DNA of 54,272 nt from Devosia insulae DS-56 (GTDB lineage Bacteria > Pseudomonadota > Alphaproteobacteria > Rhizobiales > Devosiaceae): the NCBI RefSeq assembly GCF_000970465.2, contig NZ_LAJE02000074.1:1-54272 (forward strand). The letters are read 5' to 3'. A program made the position numbers and the translations under genes. Under the pieces are notes generated by a model. It saw nothing but the letters and a program-made list of their open reading frames with translations. It was not told where the DNA came from and searched no databases. This document shows positions 8,064-16,980 of this stretch, in pieces. Within the stretch, counting starts at the first letter, position 1, and each line of letters opens with the position of its first letter.

Positions 8064-8927
8064 ATGCGCGACACCCTTATCGGCGCCCTGCCCCCTGCTC
8101 TCGTCGAGGATGCGGTCCGTCGCACCCTTGCCGAAGACCTGGGCTTGGCAGGCGACCTCACCTCACAGGCGACAATCCCGGCAGAGGCCGTGGCGACGGC
8201 GACGCTGTCGGCACGGGAGGCCGGCGTGATCGCCGGGCTGCCGCTGGCGCTCGAAGTGTTCCGGCAACTGGGTGGCGACGTGTCGTTCGATCCGCGGGTG
8301 GCGGATGGCGCGCCGGTCACCAAGGGCGACATCGTCGCGGTGGTGTCGGGCAATGCGCGGCAGCTCCTCGCCGGCGAACGCACGACACTCAACTTCCTGA
8401 ATCATCTCAGCGGCATCGCCGCACATACGCATAAGTTTGTAGAAGCCGTGGCTGGGACCGGGGCGCGCATCTGCGATACGCGCAAGACCACGCCGGGGCT
8501 CCGGGCATTCGAGAAATATGCGGTGCGCTGCGGCGGCGGCTCGAACCACCGCTACGCATTGAGCGACGCCATCCTGATCAAGGACAACCACATCGCGGTG
8601 GCCGGCGGCGCCGGCAAGGCCTATCGGGCGGCACGCGCCGCGGCAGGGCACCTGGTGGCGATCGAGATCGAGGTCACCAGCCTCGACGAGCTGGCTGAGG
8701 TGCTGGATGCCGGCGCGACGATCGTCATGCTCGACAATATGGACAACCAGCTGCTGCGGGCTGCGGTGAAGCTGAACGACGGGCGGGCCCGGCTCGAGGC
8801 TTCCGGCGGGGTGACGCTGGAGCGGGTGCGCGGCATAGCCGAGACCGGGGTCGACTATATCTCGTCGAGCCAGATTACCATGGGCGCCAGACCGCTCGAC
8901 CTCGGACTGGATGTCGAAATCCAATGA
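8064..8927 (+). CDS. nadC: Nicotinate-nucleotide pyrophosphorylase (quinolinate phosphoribosyltransferase)
   Basis: A 287-residue cytoplasmic enzyme that converts quinolinate and PRPP to nicotinate mononucleotide in de novo NAD synthesis. Typical motifs are seen in order: EDLGLAGDLTSQATIP near the N-terminus, LNFLNHLSGIA, CDTRKTTPGLRAFEKYAVRC, GGGSNHRYALSDAILIKDNH and SGGVTLERVRGIAETGVDYIS at the C-terminus. The Arg, Lys and His residues of RKT and SNHR bind the substrates. The ATG at 8064 gives the family N-terminus. The gene overlaps cysQ by 4 bp (ATGA), so the two are translationally coupled. nadA and nadB are not nearby. Confidence 0.95.
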   Translation: MRDTLIGALPPALVEDAVRRTLAEDLGLAGDLTSQATIPAEAVATATLSAREAGVIAGLPLALEVFRQLGGDVSFDPRVADGAPVTKGDIVAVVSGNARQLLAGERTTLNFLNHLSGIAAHTHKFVEAVAGTGARICDTRKTTPGLRAFEKYAVRCGGGSNHRYALSDAILIKDNHIAVAGGAGKAYRAARAAAGHLVAIEIEVTSLDELAEVLDAGATIVMLDNMDNQLLRAAVKLNDGRARLEASGGVTLERVRGIAETGVDYISSSQITMGARPLDLGLDVEIQ

Positions 8928-9736
8928 GCACGCCGCTTGCCGAAATGATGAACCGCGCCGCGATTGCCGCGGCCGAAGTGATCCTCGAGGTCTATCGACG
9001 CCCGGTGGTGGCGATGGAGAAGGCTGATGGTTCGCCGGTGACGGAGGCTGACCAGCGGGCCGAGACGATCATCCTCGAGTACCTGGCCGAGACCGGCCTG
9101 CCGGTGTTGGCCGAGGAGAGCGTCGCGGCGGGACGGATTCCGGAGCTGGGGGCGCGCTACTTCGTGGTCGACCCGCTCGATGGCACCAAGGAGTTCCTGA
9201 AGCGCAACGGCGAGTTCACCGTGAACATCGCCTATTGCGAGGACGGGCATCCGGTCAGCGGGGTGGTGCTGGCGCCGGCCACCGGCGAGATTTACTGGGG
9301 CGGGCCGGATGGCGCGTTCGCAGGGCGCTTGGCTGGCGACGCCATAGAGGGCGTAGCGCCGCTGCAGGTGGCCGAGGCCGAGCATCCGCTGCGCATCGTC
9401 GCCAGCCGCTCGCATGGGCACGCCGCCCTGGCAGAGCTTTGCGATACGCTCGAGGTGGCAGAGGACGTGTCGGTCGGCTCGTCGCTGAAGTTCTGCCTGC
9501 TCGCCAAGGGCGACGCGCAGCTTTACCCGCGGTTTACCCCAACTTCGGAATGGGACACGGCGGCGGGCCAGGCGGTGCTGCAGGCGGCAGGTGGTGTGGT
9601 ACTGGGAATGGACGGGTTGCCGCTCACCTGCGGACACCGGGACGACAAGTTCCTCAATGCCTGGTTCGTGGCCGCAGCCAGCCAGAAACTGGCCTTGCGA
9701 GCCCTTGCCGAGATGCTGCGGTTCGTCGACGCCTGA
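8924..9736 (+). CDS. cysQ: 3'(2'),5'-bisphosphate nucleotidase CysQ
   Basis: A 270-residue member of the inositol-monophosphatase fold. CysQ removes the 3' phosphate from PAP, the by-product of sulfate assimilation, and so prevents PAP from inhibiting sulfur and RNA metabolism. Key metal-binding motifs are present: EES after GLPVLA, then DPLDGTKEFLKRNGEFTVNI, and near the C-terminus TSEWDTAAGQAVLQAAGG. DGTKEF rather than DGT-xNF favours CysQ over inositol monophosphatase. It is coupled to nadC by an overlapping stop and start. No membrane segment is obvious, although CysQ proteins are often membrane-associated. Confidence 0.92.
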   Translation: MSTPLAEMMNRAAIAAAEVILEVYRRPVVAMEKADGSPVTEADQRAETIILEYLAETGLPVLAEESVAAGRIPELGARYFVVDPLDGTKEFLKRNGEFTVNIAYCEDGHPVSGVVLAPATGEIYWGGPDGAFAGRLAGDAIEGVAPLQVAEAEHPLRIVASRSHGHAALAELCDTLEVAEDVSVGSSLKFCLLAKGDAQLYPRFTPTSEWDTAAGQAVLQAAGGVVLGMDGLPLTCGHRDDKFLNAWFVAAASQKLALRALAEMLRFVDA

Positions 9737-9843
9737 CGGAAACCGTTAGTATTCAAACGGTTGGCCATGAAGAAATTGCATGGCAGCCCCTCCTTCAGCC
9801 CTTGTTGCGCTTTTTTCCGGCTCCATATATAGGCCCGGCATAT

Positions 9844-9864
9844 GCTGGTTCGATATATACCAGC
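9844..9864 (+). promoter_or_regulatory. Putative PadR operator
   Basis: An inverted repeat with 6-bp arms GCTGGT and ACCAGC around an AT-rich centre (ATATAT) lies 14 nt upstream of the padR start. TATATA boxes lie within it and about 30 bp further upstream. PadR-type regulators usually repress their own operons from such a position. The palindrome is seen; its use is inferred. Confidence 0.45.
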
Positions 9865-9878
9865 CGGATAGGAAGCCA

Positions 9879-10427
9879 ATGAACGTCAGAACCATCTGCC
9901 TTGCCATTCTCTATGATGGCGACGCGACTGGATATGAGATCCGAAAGCTCTCCGTTGAAGGGGAGTATTCGTATTTCATCGACGCCAGCTATGGGGCGAT
10001 CTATCCGTCGCTGGCGCGCCTCGAACAGGAAAAGCTGGTTACGGCGCGCGTTGAACAGCAGGATGGCAAGCCGGCCAAGAAGATCTATTCGATCACGCCA
10101 GCCGGTCGCGCTGCGTTCATCCAGTCAATGTTCGAGAAGCTTGGCGAAGACGAGTTCCGCAGCGAGTTTCTGCTGTTCCTGCGCTTCGCCTCGGAACTCC
10201 CGCAATCGCTGGTCGAGCAGCGACTGAACGAGCGAATCGTCGAAATCGACGCGACGCTCGCCGACTTCGACCGGCTCAAACAACAACACAACCACCCCGG
10301 AGACGCCTGGGTCATCGATTATGGGCGGACTTGTATGCAAGCGGCTCGTGACTACATCGAGGCGCACGGGGATGAACTGATAGCGCTGGCCCGTTCCGAC
10401 AGGGACGACGCTGCAGCAGCGGAATAG
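9879..10427 (+). CDS. PadR-family transcriptional regulator of the RND efflux operon
   Basis: A 182-residue regulator. The N-terminal winged helix (about residues 1–75) contains ICLAILYDGDATGYEIRKL, DASYGAIYPSLARLEQEKLV and KKIYSITPAGRAAF, the standard PadR signature. A helical C-terminal dimerisation region follows, as in the longer Vir-type PadR proteins. The ATG at 9879 is favoured by a GGAAG ribosome binding site 8 nt before it; the longer open frame to 9780 runs through the promoter. It lies 11 bp upstream of the adaptor gene and is almost surely cotranscribed with the pump it controls. The inducer is unknown. Confidence 0.88.
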   Translation: MNVRTICLAILYDGDATGYEIRKLSVEGEYSYFIDASYGAIYPSLARLEQEKLVTARVEQQDGKPAKKIYSITPAGRAAFIQSMFEKLGEDEFRSEFLLFLRFASELPQSLVEQRLNERIVEIDATLADFDRLKQQHNHPGDAWVIDYGRTCMQAARDYIEAHGDELIALARSDRDDAAAAE

Positions 10428-10438
10428 AGGGTATCAGA

Positions 10439-11665
10439 ATGCGAGCGATCGTTTCCTACGGCGTTGCCGGCGCCATTGTCATTGCCGGGGCCCTGTGGCT
10501 CGGCAGCGGTGTTTTCGTGGCCGGAGGCAATGGCCCCGGTCATGGCGAAAAACCGATTGTCTCGTTCTTCAGCAAGGACGCCGAGGGCGCCGAGACGACG
10601 CATCACGTCGCCGAGGGCGCAGTCGATCCGGCGCTGACGATCGCCGAGCGCGTAGCCGAGAGCAGCGGTGCCTCGGCGCCGGCCCAGTCGGTGCGTACCG
10701 AAACTTACGCGATGCAGGCCATGCCGGTGGAAGTGCCGCTGCGTGGCCGCACCAAAGCGAAGAACGTAACCACTATCACACCCGAGACTTCGGGTGTGGT
10801 GACGGCGGTCAACGTCACCAAGGGTCAGACGGTAAAAGCCGGCGACATCATCTGCACGCTCGAGGAAGGGACGCGAGCCGCTGCCGTGGCCCAGGCGGAA
10901 GCCGCCCTCGCCCAGGCACAGACCAATGCCGACTCCAATCGCGCGCTGCGTGAAAAGGGTCTCGCCGCCAACAATACGGGCATCGTCGCCGAAGCTGCCC
11001 TGCGGCAGGCGCAGACGGCGTTCGACCAGGCCAAACAGGAATTCGACCGCGCCAAGGTGACCACCAAGGTTGCCGGCGTCGTGCAGGATCCGGTGGCGAC
11101 GGTGGGCAGCGTGCTGAGCCCCGGCCAGCCGTGCGCCACCGTAGTTGAGCTCGACCCGATGTTGTTCGTCGCCAATGTGCCCGAGGCCCGCATCGCGCGT
11201 GCCGAGCTCGGGCTAGCGGCAAGCGTCGAGACGGTGACCGGCCAAAAGGTCGAGGGCAAGGTGAGCTACATCGCCTCGCTCGCCGACGAAGCGACCCGCT
11301 CGTTCCCGGTCGAGATCGAAATTCCGAACGCCAACGGCAAGGTGCTCTCGGGCGTGACGGCGACGGCCACCGTCACTATGGGCACAGTACCGGCGCATTT
11401 GTTGCCGCAGTCGGTGCTGACGCTGAATGACGAGGGCACGCTTGGGGTGCGCTCAGTCAAGGATGGCGTCGTCGAATTCTACCCCGTGACGATCATCTCG
11501 GACTCCCGCGAGGGTGTCTGGGTCACGGGCCTGCCCCCGACGGTCGATGTGATCACGATGGGTCAGGAGTATGTCGTGCCGGGTCAGAAGGTCAACGCGA
11601 CCAACGTTACGGGCAAGCCGGAATCGGTTGAGGCCGAAGCCGCCGCTGAAGGGGTGCACTCATGA
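10439..11665 (+). CDS. RND efflux periplasmic adaptor (membrane fusion protein)
   Basis: A 408-residue HlyD/AcrA-type adaptor with an N-terminal membrane anchor (about residues 5–28). An unusually long, poorly conserved stretch of some 55 residues follows, before the lipoyl half-motif PETSGVVTAVNVTKGQTVKAGD. A coiled-coil hairpin (about residues 140–205, rich in AQAEAALAQAQ) joins a second lipoyl half and a beta-barrel domain. It links the inner-membrane pump to an outer-membrane channel; no TolC-like gene is adjacent. It overlaps the pump gene by 4 bp, so both are made together. Substrate is not predictable from sequence. Confidence 0.9.
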   Translation: MRAIVSYGVAGAIVIAGALWLGSGVFVAGGNGPGHGEKPIVSFFSKDAEGAETTHHVAEGAVDPALTIAERVAESSGASAPAQSVRTETYAMQAMPVEVPLRGRTKAKNVTTITPETSGVVTAVNVTKGQTVKAGDIICTLEEGTRAAAVAQAEAALAQAQTNADSNRALREKGLAANNTGIVAEAALRQAQTAFDQAKQEFDRAKVTTKVAGVVQDPVATVGSVLSPGQPCATVVELDPMLFVANVPEARIARAELGLAASVETVTGQKVEGKVSYIASLADEATRSFPVEIEIPNANGKVLSGVTATATVTMGTVPAHLLPQSVLTLNDEGTLGVRSVKDGVVEFYPVTIISDSREGVWVTGLPPTVDVITMGQEYVVPGQKVNATNVTGKPESVEAEAAAEGVHS

Positions 11666-14600
11666 TGAATTTCCTCGAACGCATCCTGCGCATGCCGCGG
11701 GTTGTGTTGACGGTGATGGCTTTGCTGCTGTTCGCCGGCTTCAGCGCGTATGTGTCGTTGCCGAAGGAAAGCTTCCCGGCGATCGACATCCCGTATTTCT
11801 ACGTCTCGACCAGCCAGACCGGCGTTTCCCCCCGGGACGCGGAGCGGCTGCTGGCCAAGCCGATCGAGGATCGCGTCAAGGATATCGACGGGCTCAAGAA
11901 CTACACCTCGACCGCAACGACCGGTCACGCATCGGTGTTCCTCGAGTTCGACGTGAACGCCGACAGCGACAAGGCGCTGGCCGACATCCGCGCCAAGCTC
12001 GACGGCCTCGCCTCCGAACTTCCCGAGGACGCAACCGAGCCGTCGGTAACGGAAATCTCGTTCACCAACCAGCCTTCGATCTCGGTGGCAATCTACGGCA
12101 ACGTGCCGGAGCGTGCCTTGGTGCAGAGCGCCAAGGACCTGCAGGATCGGCTCGAGGAAATCCCGACCGTGCAGAGCGTGACCATTTCCGGGTCGCGCGA
12201 CGAGATGCTGGCGGTGACCATCGATATGAGCCGGCTCGAGGCCTATAACCTTACGGCCGGCGAACTGCTGGATGCGCTGGCCAAGAACAACATGGTGGTG
12301 CCCGGCGGCACGCTCGACACCGGCCGGGGTTCGTTCAATGTCGAAGTGCCGGGCCTCATCACCAGCGCGCAGGACGTCTACTCGTTGCCGATCAAGGCGG
12401 ATGGCGACAACGTCGTCACTTTCGGCGATGTGGCAACGATTACCCGCACTTTCGAGGATGCGACCCAGTACGCCCATGTCAACGGACAGCCGGCGATCAC
12501 CCTGGGGGTGATCAAGGAGCTCGGGACCAACGTCATCGATGTTTCCGACCAGGTGCGTGCCGTCACGACCGAGTTCGTCAAGGACTGGCCGGCCGGCATC
12601 CAGCACAGCTTCCTGATCGACCAGGCCGACACCACCAAGAACCTGTTCCGCTCGCTCGAAGCCGCGGTGCTGACCGCCGTGGCGCTGGTGATGGTCACCT
12701 GCGTTGCCACCCTCGGCGTCCGTCCTGCCCTGATGATCGGCACTTCGATCCCGATCTCGTTCATGATCGCGTTCCTGATCGTCCAGATGCTCGGCATGAC
12801 CATCAACATGATGATCATGTTCGGCCTGGTGCTGGCGGTGGGTGTGCTCGTCGACGATCCAATCGTGGTGGTGGAGTACGCCGAACGAAAGCTGCAGGAA
12901 GGCGTTTCTAAGAAAGAAGCGTTCATCCTCGCGGCGCGCAAGATGTTCGTGCCGGTGGTTTCGGCCACCTTCACGACGCTGGGGGCGTTCGTGCCGCTGC
13001 TGTTCTGGCCGGGCATCATCGGCAAGTTCATGAGCTACCTGCCGATCATCGTGATCGTGGTGATGTGCGCCTCGCTGCTTTCGGCGCTGGTGTTCATGCC
13101 GGTGATCGGGGCGATCATCGCCTCGACTCATGTCGACCCCAAGGCCAAGGAAGCCGCGGACGTCGTCATGTACCCCGACAAGTTCGACGTGAAGAAGGTC
13201 AAGGGCGCGACGGGCATCTATGTGCGCACGCTGCAGCACCTGATCCGGCATCCGATCCTGTCGCTGCTGGCGGGCTTCACCGTCGTCGGCTTCATGTTCT
13301 ACGCCTACATCGCCAACCCGACCGGCATGGAAGCCTTCCCGGCTTCCGAGGCCGAATTCGGCACGGTCAACGTGATCGCTCGCGGTAACTATTCGCCGGT
13401 CGAGATCCGCGACATGCTGGCCGAGGTGGAGACGCAGATCCTGCAGGTGCAGGGTGTGCAGGACTCGATCATGACCTTCTCAGGTGGTGGCGGCGACGGC
13501 TTCTCGAGCGGCGGTCCACCGGACACCATCGGGCAGTTCAACCTGCAGTTGCAGCCGTGGAACGAGCGCATCAAGGCGACTGAGATCTTCCAGAACATCC
13601 GTGACCGGGTGAAGAACATCTCGGGTCTCGAAGTGCAGATCGCGGCGCAGGAAAACGGCCCGCCGGCCGGCAAGGCGATCAACCTGACGGTCGAAAGCAC
13701 TGTCTATTCCGACCTGACGCCGGTGGTCACCAAGCTGCGCGACTATGTAGAAAACCAGCTCGGCGACACCATCGACGTGGAAGACGGCCGTCCCTCCCCC
13801 GGTATCGACTGGGAGGTGACGATCGACCGCGTGGCCGCGGCCAAGTACGGCATCGGCGTGCGCGAACTGTCGCCCTACGTGCAGCTCGTCACCTCGGGTG
13901 TGAAGCTCGGCTCGTACCGGCCGGATGACGCGGATGACGAACTCGATATCCGCGTCCGCCTGCCGCTCGACGAGCGCAGCTTCGACAGCCTCGACTCGCT
14001 GAGGATCGTCACGGCCCAGGGCCTGGTGCCGGTGTCGAACTTCATCAAGCGCGAAGCCGTGCCGAAGGTTGCCAATATCAGCCGCAAGAACGGCCTCTAC
14101 GTCATGGGCGTGGCGGCGAACCTGGCGCCGGGCGTGGCGGCTGATGCCAAGATCGCCCAGTTGAAGGAATGGGTGGCGACACAGGACATCCCCGCGACGA
14201 CGACGATCGCCTTCGGCGGCGCGGACGAGCAGATCGGCGATACCAATGCCTTCATCATGCAGGCACTGGCGGCCGCCCTGTTCATCATCTTCCTGGTGCT
14301 GCTGCTCGAGTACAACAGCTTCTACCAGGTGCTGGTGACGCTCTCGACCGTGGTCATGTCGCTCGCCGGCGTGATGCTGGGCATGACCATCACCGGGATG
14401 AGCTTCTCGGCGATCATGACCGGTCTCGGCATCGTGGCACTGGCAGGCATCGTGGTGAAGAACGGTATCGTGCTGATCGACACCTACAACCACTACAACC
14501 GTGGCGATGGAGTGGAGCCGACCAAGGCGATGCTGATCACGGCGGCCCAGCGCGTGCGGCCGGTGCTGCTCACCGCAACGGTGACGGCGCTGGGCGTGAT

Positions 14601-15015
14601 CCCGATGGCGGTGAACGTCGAGTTCGACTTCATCCGGCGCGAGATCGTCTGGGGCGGCCTCGCCGGTTCGTGGTTCACCCACCTGTCGGCGGCGCTGGTT
14701 TCGGGCCTGTTCGTCTCCACTGCCCTCACCCTGGTGATGGTGCCGGTGATGATCACCGCTCCGACCGTAATCCGTCACAGCTGGATCGGCCGGCTGTTCG
14801 GTGCCGTGTTCGCGGCGATCGGCAACGCCATCGCATGGCCGTTCCGGGCGATCTTCGGTGGGCGCAAGCACACCGCCGTCACGCCGGAAGGCGAGACCGT
14901 CGAGATCCCGGCCGACATCGACAGCTCGAAGCGGTTCATCAAGACCGAAGGATCGGGCCTCGTCGAAACCGAGCAGGACGGCGTCACGGTGGTGAGCCGC
15001 CAGGCCGCCGAGTAA
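11662..15015 (+). CDS. RND-family multidrug efflux permease (AcrB-like)
   Basis: A 1117-residue proton-driven pump with the twelve-helix RND layout and two large periplasmic loops. The proton-relay residues are present: the Asp pair in GVLVDDPIVVVEYAERKL of helix 4 and the Lys in GIVVKNGIVLIDTYNHY of helix 10. The N-terminus has the usual PKESFPAIDIPYFYVST motif. A C-terminal cytoplasmic extension of roughly 60 residues after the last helix (from RAIFGGRKH onward) makes it longer than AcrB and is of unknown use. It is cotranscribed with the PadR regulator and the adaptor, and an intrinsic terminator follows 22 nt after its stop. Confidence 0.93.
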   Translation: MMNFLERILRMPRVVLTVMALLLFAGFSAYVSLPKESFPAIDIPYFYVSTSQTGVSPRDAERLLAKPIEDRVKDIDGLKNYTSTATTGHASVFLEFDVNADSDKALADIRAKLDGLASELPEDATEPSVTEISFTNQPSISVAIYGNVPERALVQSAKDLQDRLEEIPTVQSVTISGSRDEMLAVTIDMSRLEAYNLTAGELLDALAKNNMVVPGGTLDTGRGSFNVEVPGLITSAQDVYSLPIKADGDNVVTFGDVATITRTFEDATQYAHVNGQPAITLGVIKELGTNVIDVSDQVRAVTTEFVKDWPAGIQHSFLIDQADTTKNLFRSLEAAVLTAVALVMVTCVATLGVRPALMIGTSIPISFMIAFLIVQMLGMTINMMIMFGLVLAVGVLVDDPIVVVEYAERKLQEGVSKKEAFILAARKMFVPVVSATFTTLGAFVPLLFWPGIIGKFMSYLPIIVIVVMCASLLSALVFMPVIGAIIASTHVDPKAKEAADVVMYPDKFDVKKVKGATGIYVRTLQHLIRHPILSLLAGFTVVGFMFYAYIANPTGMEAFPASEAEFGTVNVIARGNYSPVEIRDMLAEVETQILQVQGVQDSIMTFSGGGGDGFSSGGPPDTIGQFNLQLQPWNERIKATEIFQNIRDRVKNISGLEVQIAAQENGPPAGKAINLTVESTVYSDLTPVVTKLRDYVENQLGDTIDVEDGRPSPGIDWEVTIDRVAAAKYGIGVRELSPYVQLVTSGVKLGSYRPDDADDELDIRVRLPLDERSFDSLDSLRIVTAQGLVPVSNFIKREAVPKVANISRKNGLYVMGVAANLAPGVAADAKIAQLKEWVATQDIPATTTIAFGGADEQIGDTNAFIMQALAAALFIIFLVLLLEYNSFYQVLVTLSTVVMSLAGVMLGMTITGMSFSAIMTGLGIVALAGIVVKNGIVLIDTYNHYNRGDGVEPTKAMLITAAQRVRPVLLTATVTALGVIPMAVNVEFDFIRREIVWGGLAGSWFTHLSAALVSGLFVSTALTLVMVPVMITAPTVIRHSWIGRLFGAVFAAIGNAIAWPFRAIFGGRKHTAVTPEGETVEIPADIDSSKRFIKTEGSGLVETEQDGVTVVSRQAAE

Positions 15016-15037
15016 CTGAACTAGAGACAAGCACTGA

Positions 15038-15069
15038 AAGGCCCGGAGCGATCCGGGCCTTTTCGTTTT
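15038..15069 (+). terminator. Intrinsic terminator of the RND operon
   Basis: A stem with arms AAGGCCCGGA and TCCGGGCCTT around a GCGA loop is followed by TTCGTTTTT on the plus strand, the classic stem plus T-run arrangement. Confidence 0.9.
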
Positions 15070-15102
15070 TAGCTGCTTTGGCTATTGCGGCCAAAAGCTA
15101 GA

Positions 15103-15119
15103 GTAGCTATTTTAGCTAC
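15103..15119 (+). promoter_or_regulatory. Operator of the phd–doc toxin–antitoxin operon
   Basis: GTAGCTATTTTAGCTAC is a perfect 17-bp palindrome (7-bp arms, TTT centre) ending 18 nt before the antitoxin start. More AGCTA-like half sites lie just upstream (15071–15100). Phd antitoxins bind such palindromes to repress their own operon, with the toxin modulating binding. An AGGAG ribosome binding site lies between it and the ATG. Confidence 0.75.
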
Positions 15120-15137
15120 CTAACCTAGGAGACCATC

Positions 15138-15377
15138 ATGGCCGAGATGACCGCGACGGATGCCAAGAACAAGTTCGGGCAGGTGCTGGAGATGGCACAG
15201 GCAGAGCCGGTGGCTATCCAGAAGAACGGTCGCGACGTGGCTTATGTCGTGTCGGCCGAGCAGTACCATGCCCTGGTGGAGAGGGGGGCAGCTCCCAAGG
15301 TCCGCCCGGCCATCGAAAGGTTGATGGCCCGCAGCATCGAGCGCCGCCGCTCGCTTTACAAAGCTCTGGCCAAGTAG
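15138..15377 (+). CDS. phd: Phd/YefM-family antitoxin
   Basis: A 79-residue protein with the Phd/YefM DNA-binding fold in its first 50 residues (TATDAKNKFGQVLEMAQAEP and VAIQKNGRDVAYVVSAEQY). Its basic C-terminal tail is expected to fold over the Doc toxin and block it. The toxin gene follows after 6 bp. A perfect palindrome upstream is the likely autoregulatory operator. Confidence 0.9.
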   Translation: MAEMTATDAKNKFGQVLEMAQAEPVAIQKNGRDVAYVVSAEQYHALVERGAAPKVRPAIERLMARSIERRRSLYKALAK

Positions 15378-15383
15378 CGAGCG

Positions 15384-15770
15384 GTGACGCTCTACATCAC
15401 TCTCGATGAAGCTCTGCGCATCCACGAACTCCTCATCAAGGAGTTCGGTGGGGCAGTCGGCGTGCGCGATATGGGGCTTATCGAGTCTGCACTGTTGCGG
15501 CCGCAGACCGGCTACTATGCCGACCTCATCGAAGAAGCGGCGGCGCTGTGGGAAAGCCTGGCAATGAATCACGGCTTTGTCGACGGCAACAAACGCGTCG
15601 CCTATGCCTGCCTCGAAATGTTCCTGCAGCTCCGCGGCGCTGACATATCCGCGACAAACGACGAGCTGGAAACGTTTATCTACAGCAACCTCGAGGCTGG
15701 AACGTTCCGCAAGGATGTGTTGGAAAACTGGCTCAACAAGCACGTCGTGCCATTCGACCCCGAGCTTTAG
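15384..15770 (+). CDS. doc: Doc-family (death-on-curing, Fic-fold) toxin
   Basis: A 128-residue Fic-fold protein. Known Doc enzymes phosphorylate elongation factor EF-Tu and so stop translation. The catalytic motif reads HGFVDGNKRVAYACLEMFL, matching the Doc form H-x-F-x-D-x-N-K-R, and it is intact, with the usual N-terminal LIESALLRPQTG segment. The start is GTG at 15384, 6 bp after the antitoxin stop. The C-terminus overlaps the convergent acyltransferase gene by 4 bp. Whether the toxin is active cannot be judged from sequence, but no residue is obviously missing. Confidence 0.9.
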   Translation: MTLYITLDEALRIHELLIKEFGGAVGVRDMGLIESALLRPQTGYYADLIEEAAALWESLAMNHGFVDGNKRVAYACLEMFLQLRGADISATNDELETFIYSNLEAGTFRKDVLENWLNKHVVPFDPEL

Positions 15771-16753
15771 GCCTGAGAAGCACGCGCAGCTAACAAAGCC
15801 CGCCCTGCCCTCCACGCCACAGCCACGCCCAGGCTGATGCTGAAGCCGAGAGCGATCATCAGGAGCGAGTGACGGCCGAGGCCGAAGTTGGAGGCGAGGA
15901 CTTTCAACACCAGCAGGTGGATCAGGTAGGCGCCGAAGGTGGCCTGGCCGAGGGTCGACCAGATGGGGTTCATCAGTTCGATGCGCATGAACAGGACGGC
16001 GACCGCGAGACCATATCCGAGGGTGGCGAGCGAGTAGTCGTGGCCGAGGGCGTAGCGGCCGACGACGAAGTAACCTTCGGCGAGATGGAGGGACGCGAAG
16101 GTGACCAGTGCAGCGACGATGACCGGGATCGGCCAGTCGGCCAGCGCGCCGCGGTGGCGGCGAAGGACAATGCCGGCGACGAGGAAGACCGGGGCAAAGA
16201 ACAGCCCGTTGCGATCCATCCAGAACGGGAAGCCGTGGCCGAACAGTGGTTTTGAGTAAGCGCCGATAATGGTGCCGATGGCGTAGAGTGCGAGCGCGAT
16301 GGCCAGGGTCCAGCGCAGGCCGGTGAACTTCATCAGGGTCGCGACGACGGCGCTGCCGAGCACCAGGGCAGGCAGGAACCACAGGTGGAACGCTGGACCG
16401 CCGGACCACAACAGCAGCAGCAGACCACCGGGGGTCGGCTCGAAGCCGGGGCGGCCGCCCTCCAGCAGGCGAAGCCCTATGGTAAGGGCGAGGATGATGG
16501 CGAAGGCCGGCATGACCCGCATGGCCACCTTGCCGGCGAGGCGCAGCGGCGCGACGAGGTCGGCGTCCTTCCAGAAATAGGCCGACATCAGGAAGAACAC
16601 CGGCACGGCGAAACGGCTGAGCTCATCCACCACGAAACCGAACGGCTTGTTGTCGGCGAAGCCGCCACCGGCGACGTGCAGCGTCACGATGCCGAACAGG
16701 CTGAGGACGCGCAGGGCGTCGAGCGAGGCGTTGCGTGAGGATTCTGAGGTCAT
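15767..16753 (-). CDS. Acyltransferase-3 family membrane protein
   Basis: A 328-residue integral membrane protein with about ten hydrophobic helices. The N-terminus SLDALRVLSLFGIVTLHVAG and the following FAVPVFFLMSAYFW are typical of acyltransferase-3 (OafA/YrhL-like) proteins, which move acetyl or succinyl groups onto cell-surface glycans. The catalytic His candidate lies in IVTLHVAG. The target glycan is unknown and no polysaccharide genes are adjacent. The ATG at 16753 is the natural family start; an upstream frame extends to 16861. Its stop codon overlaps that of doc on the other strand. Confidence 0.85.
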   Translation of the reverse strand: MTSESSRNASLDALRVLSLFGIVTLHVAGGGFADNKPFGFVVDELSRFAVPVFFLMSAYFWKDADLVAPLRLAGKVAMRVMPAFAIILALTIGLRLLEGGRPGFEPTPGGLLLLLWSGGPAFHLWFLPALVLGSAVVATLMKFTGLRWTLAIALALYAIGTIIGAYSKPLFGHGFPFWMDRNGLFFAPVFLVAGIVLRRHRGALADWPIPVIVAALVTFASLHLAEGYFVVGRYALGHDYSLATLGYGLAVAVLFMRIELMNPIWSTLGQATFGAYLIHLLVLKVLASNFGLGRHSLLMIALGFSISLGVAVAWRAGRALLAARASQA

Positions 16754-16980
16754 TGGCCGACGCTGTTTGGTCGGACGCAACGGATAGGTCAAGGGGTGGG
16801 TTCCGCAACAGCGCCAACGCAAGGCGGTCCCGCCCTGTTGCGTCACGATCCCGGTCCCCACACAACGACCCGCTCAGTTGCCGTCATAGGGCGGAGGAGG
16901 TCTCCAAACCGATAGGAGCCCTCGGTACTGGCAACTTGCCCCTCAGAGCGTAGGTTCTGGCCAGGATAAGGGAGAGCACA

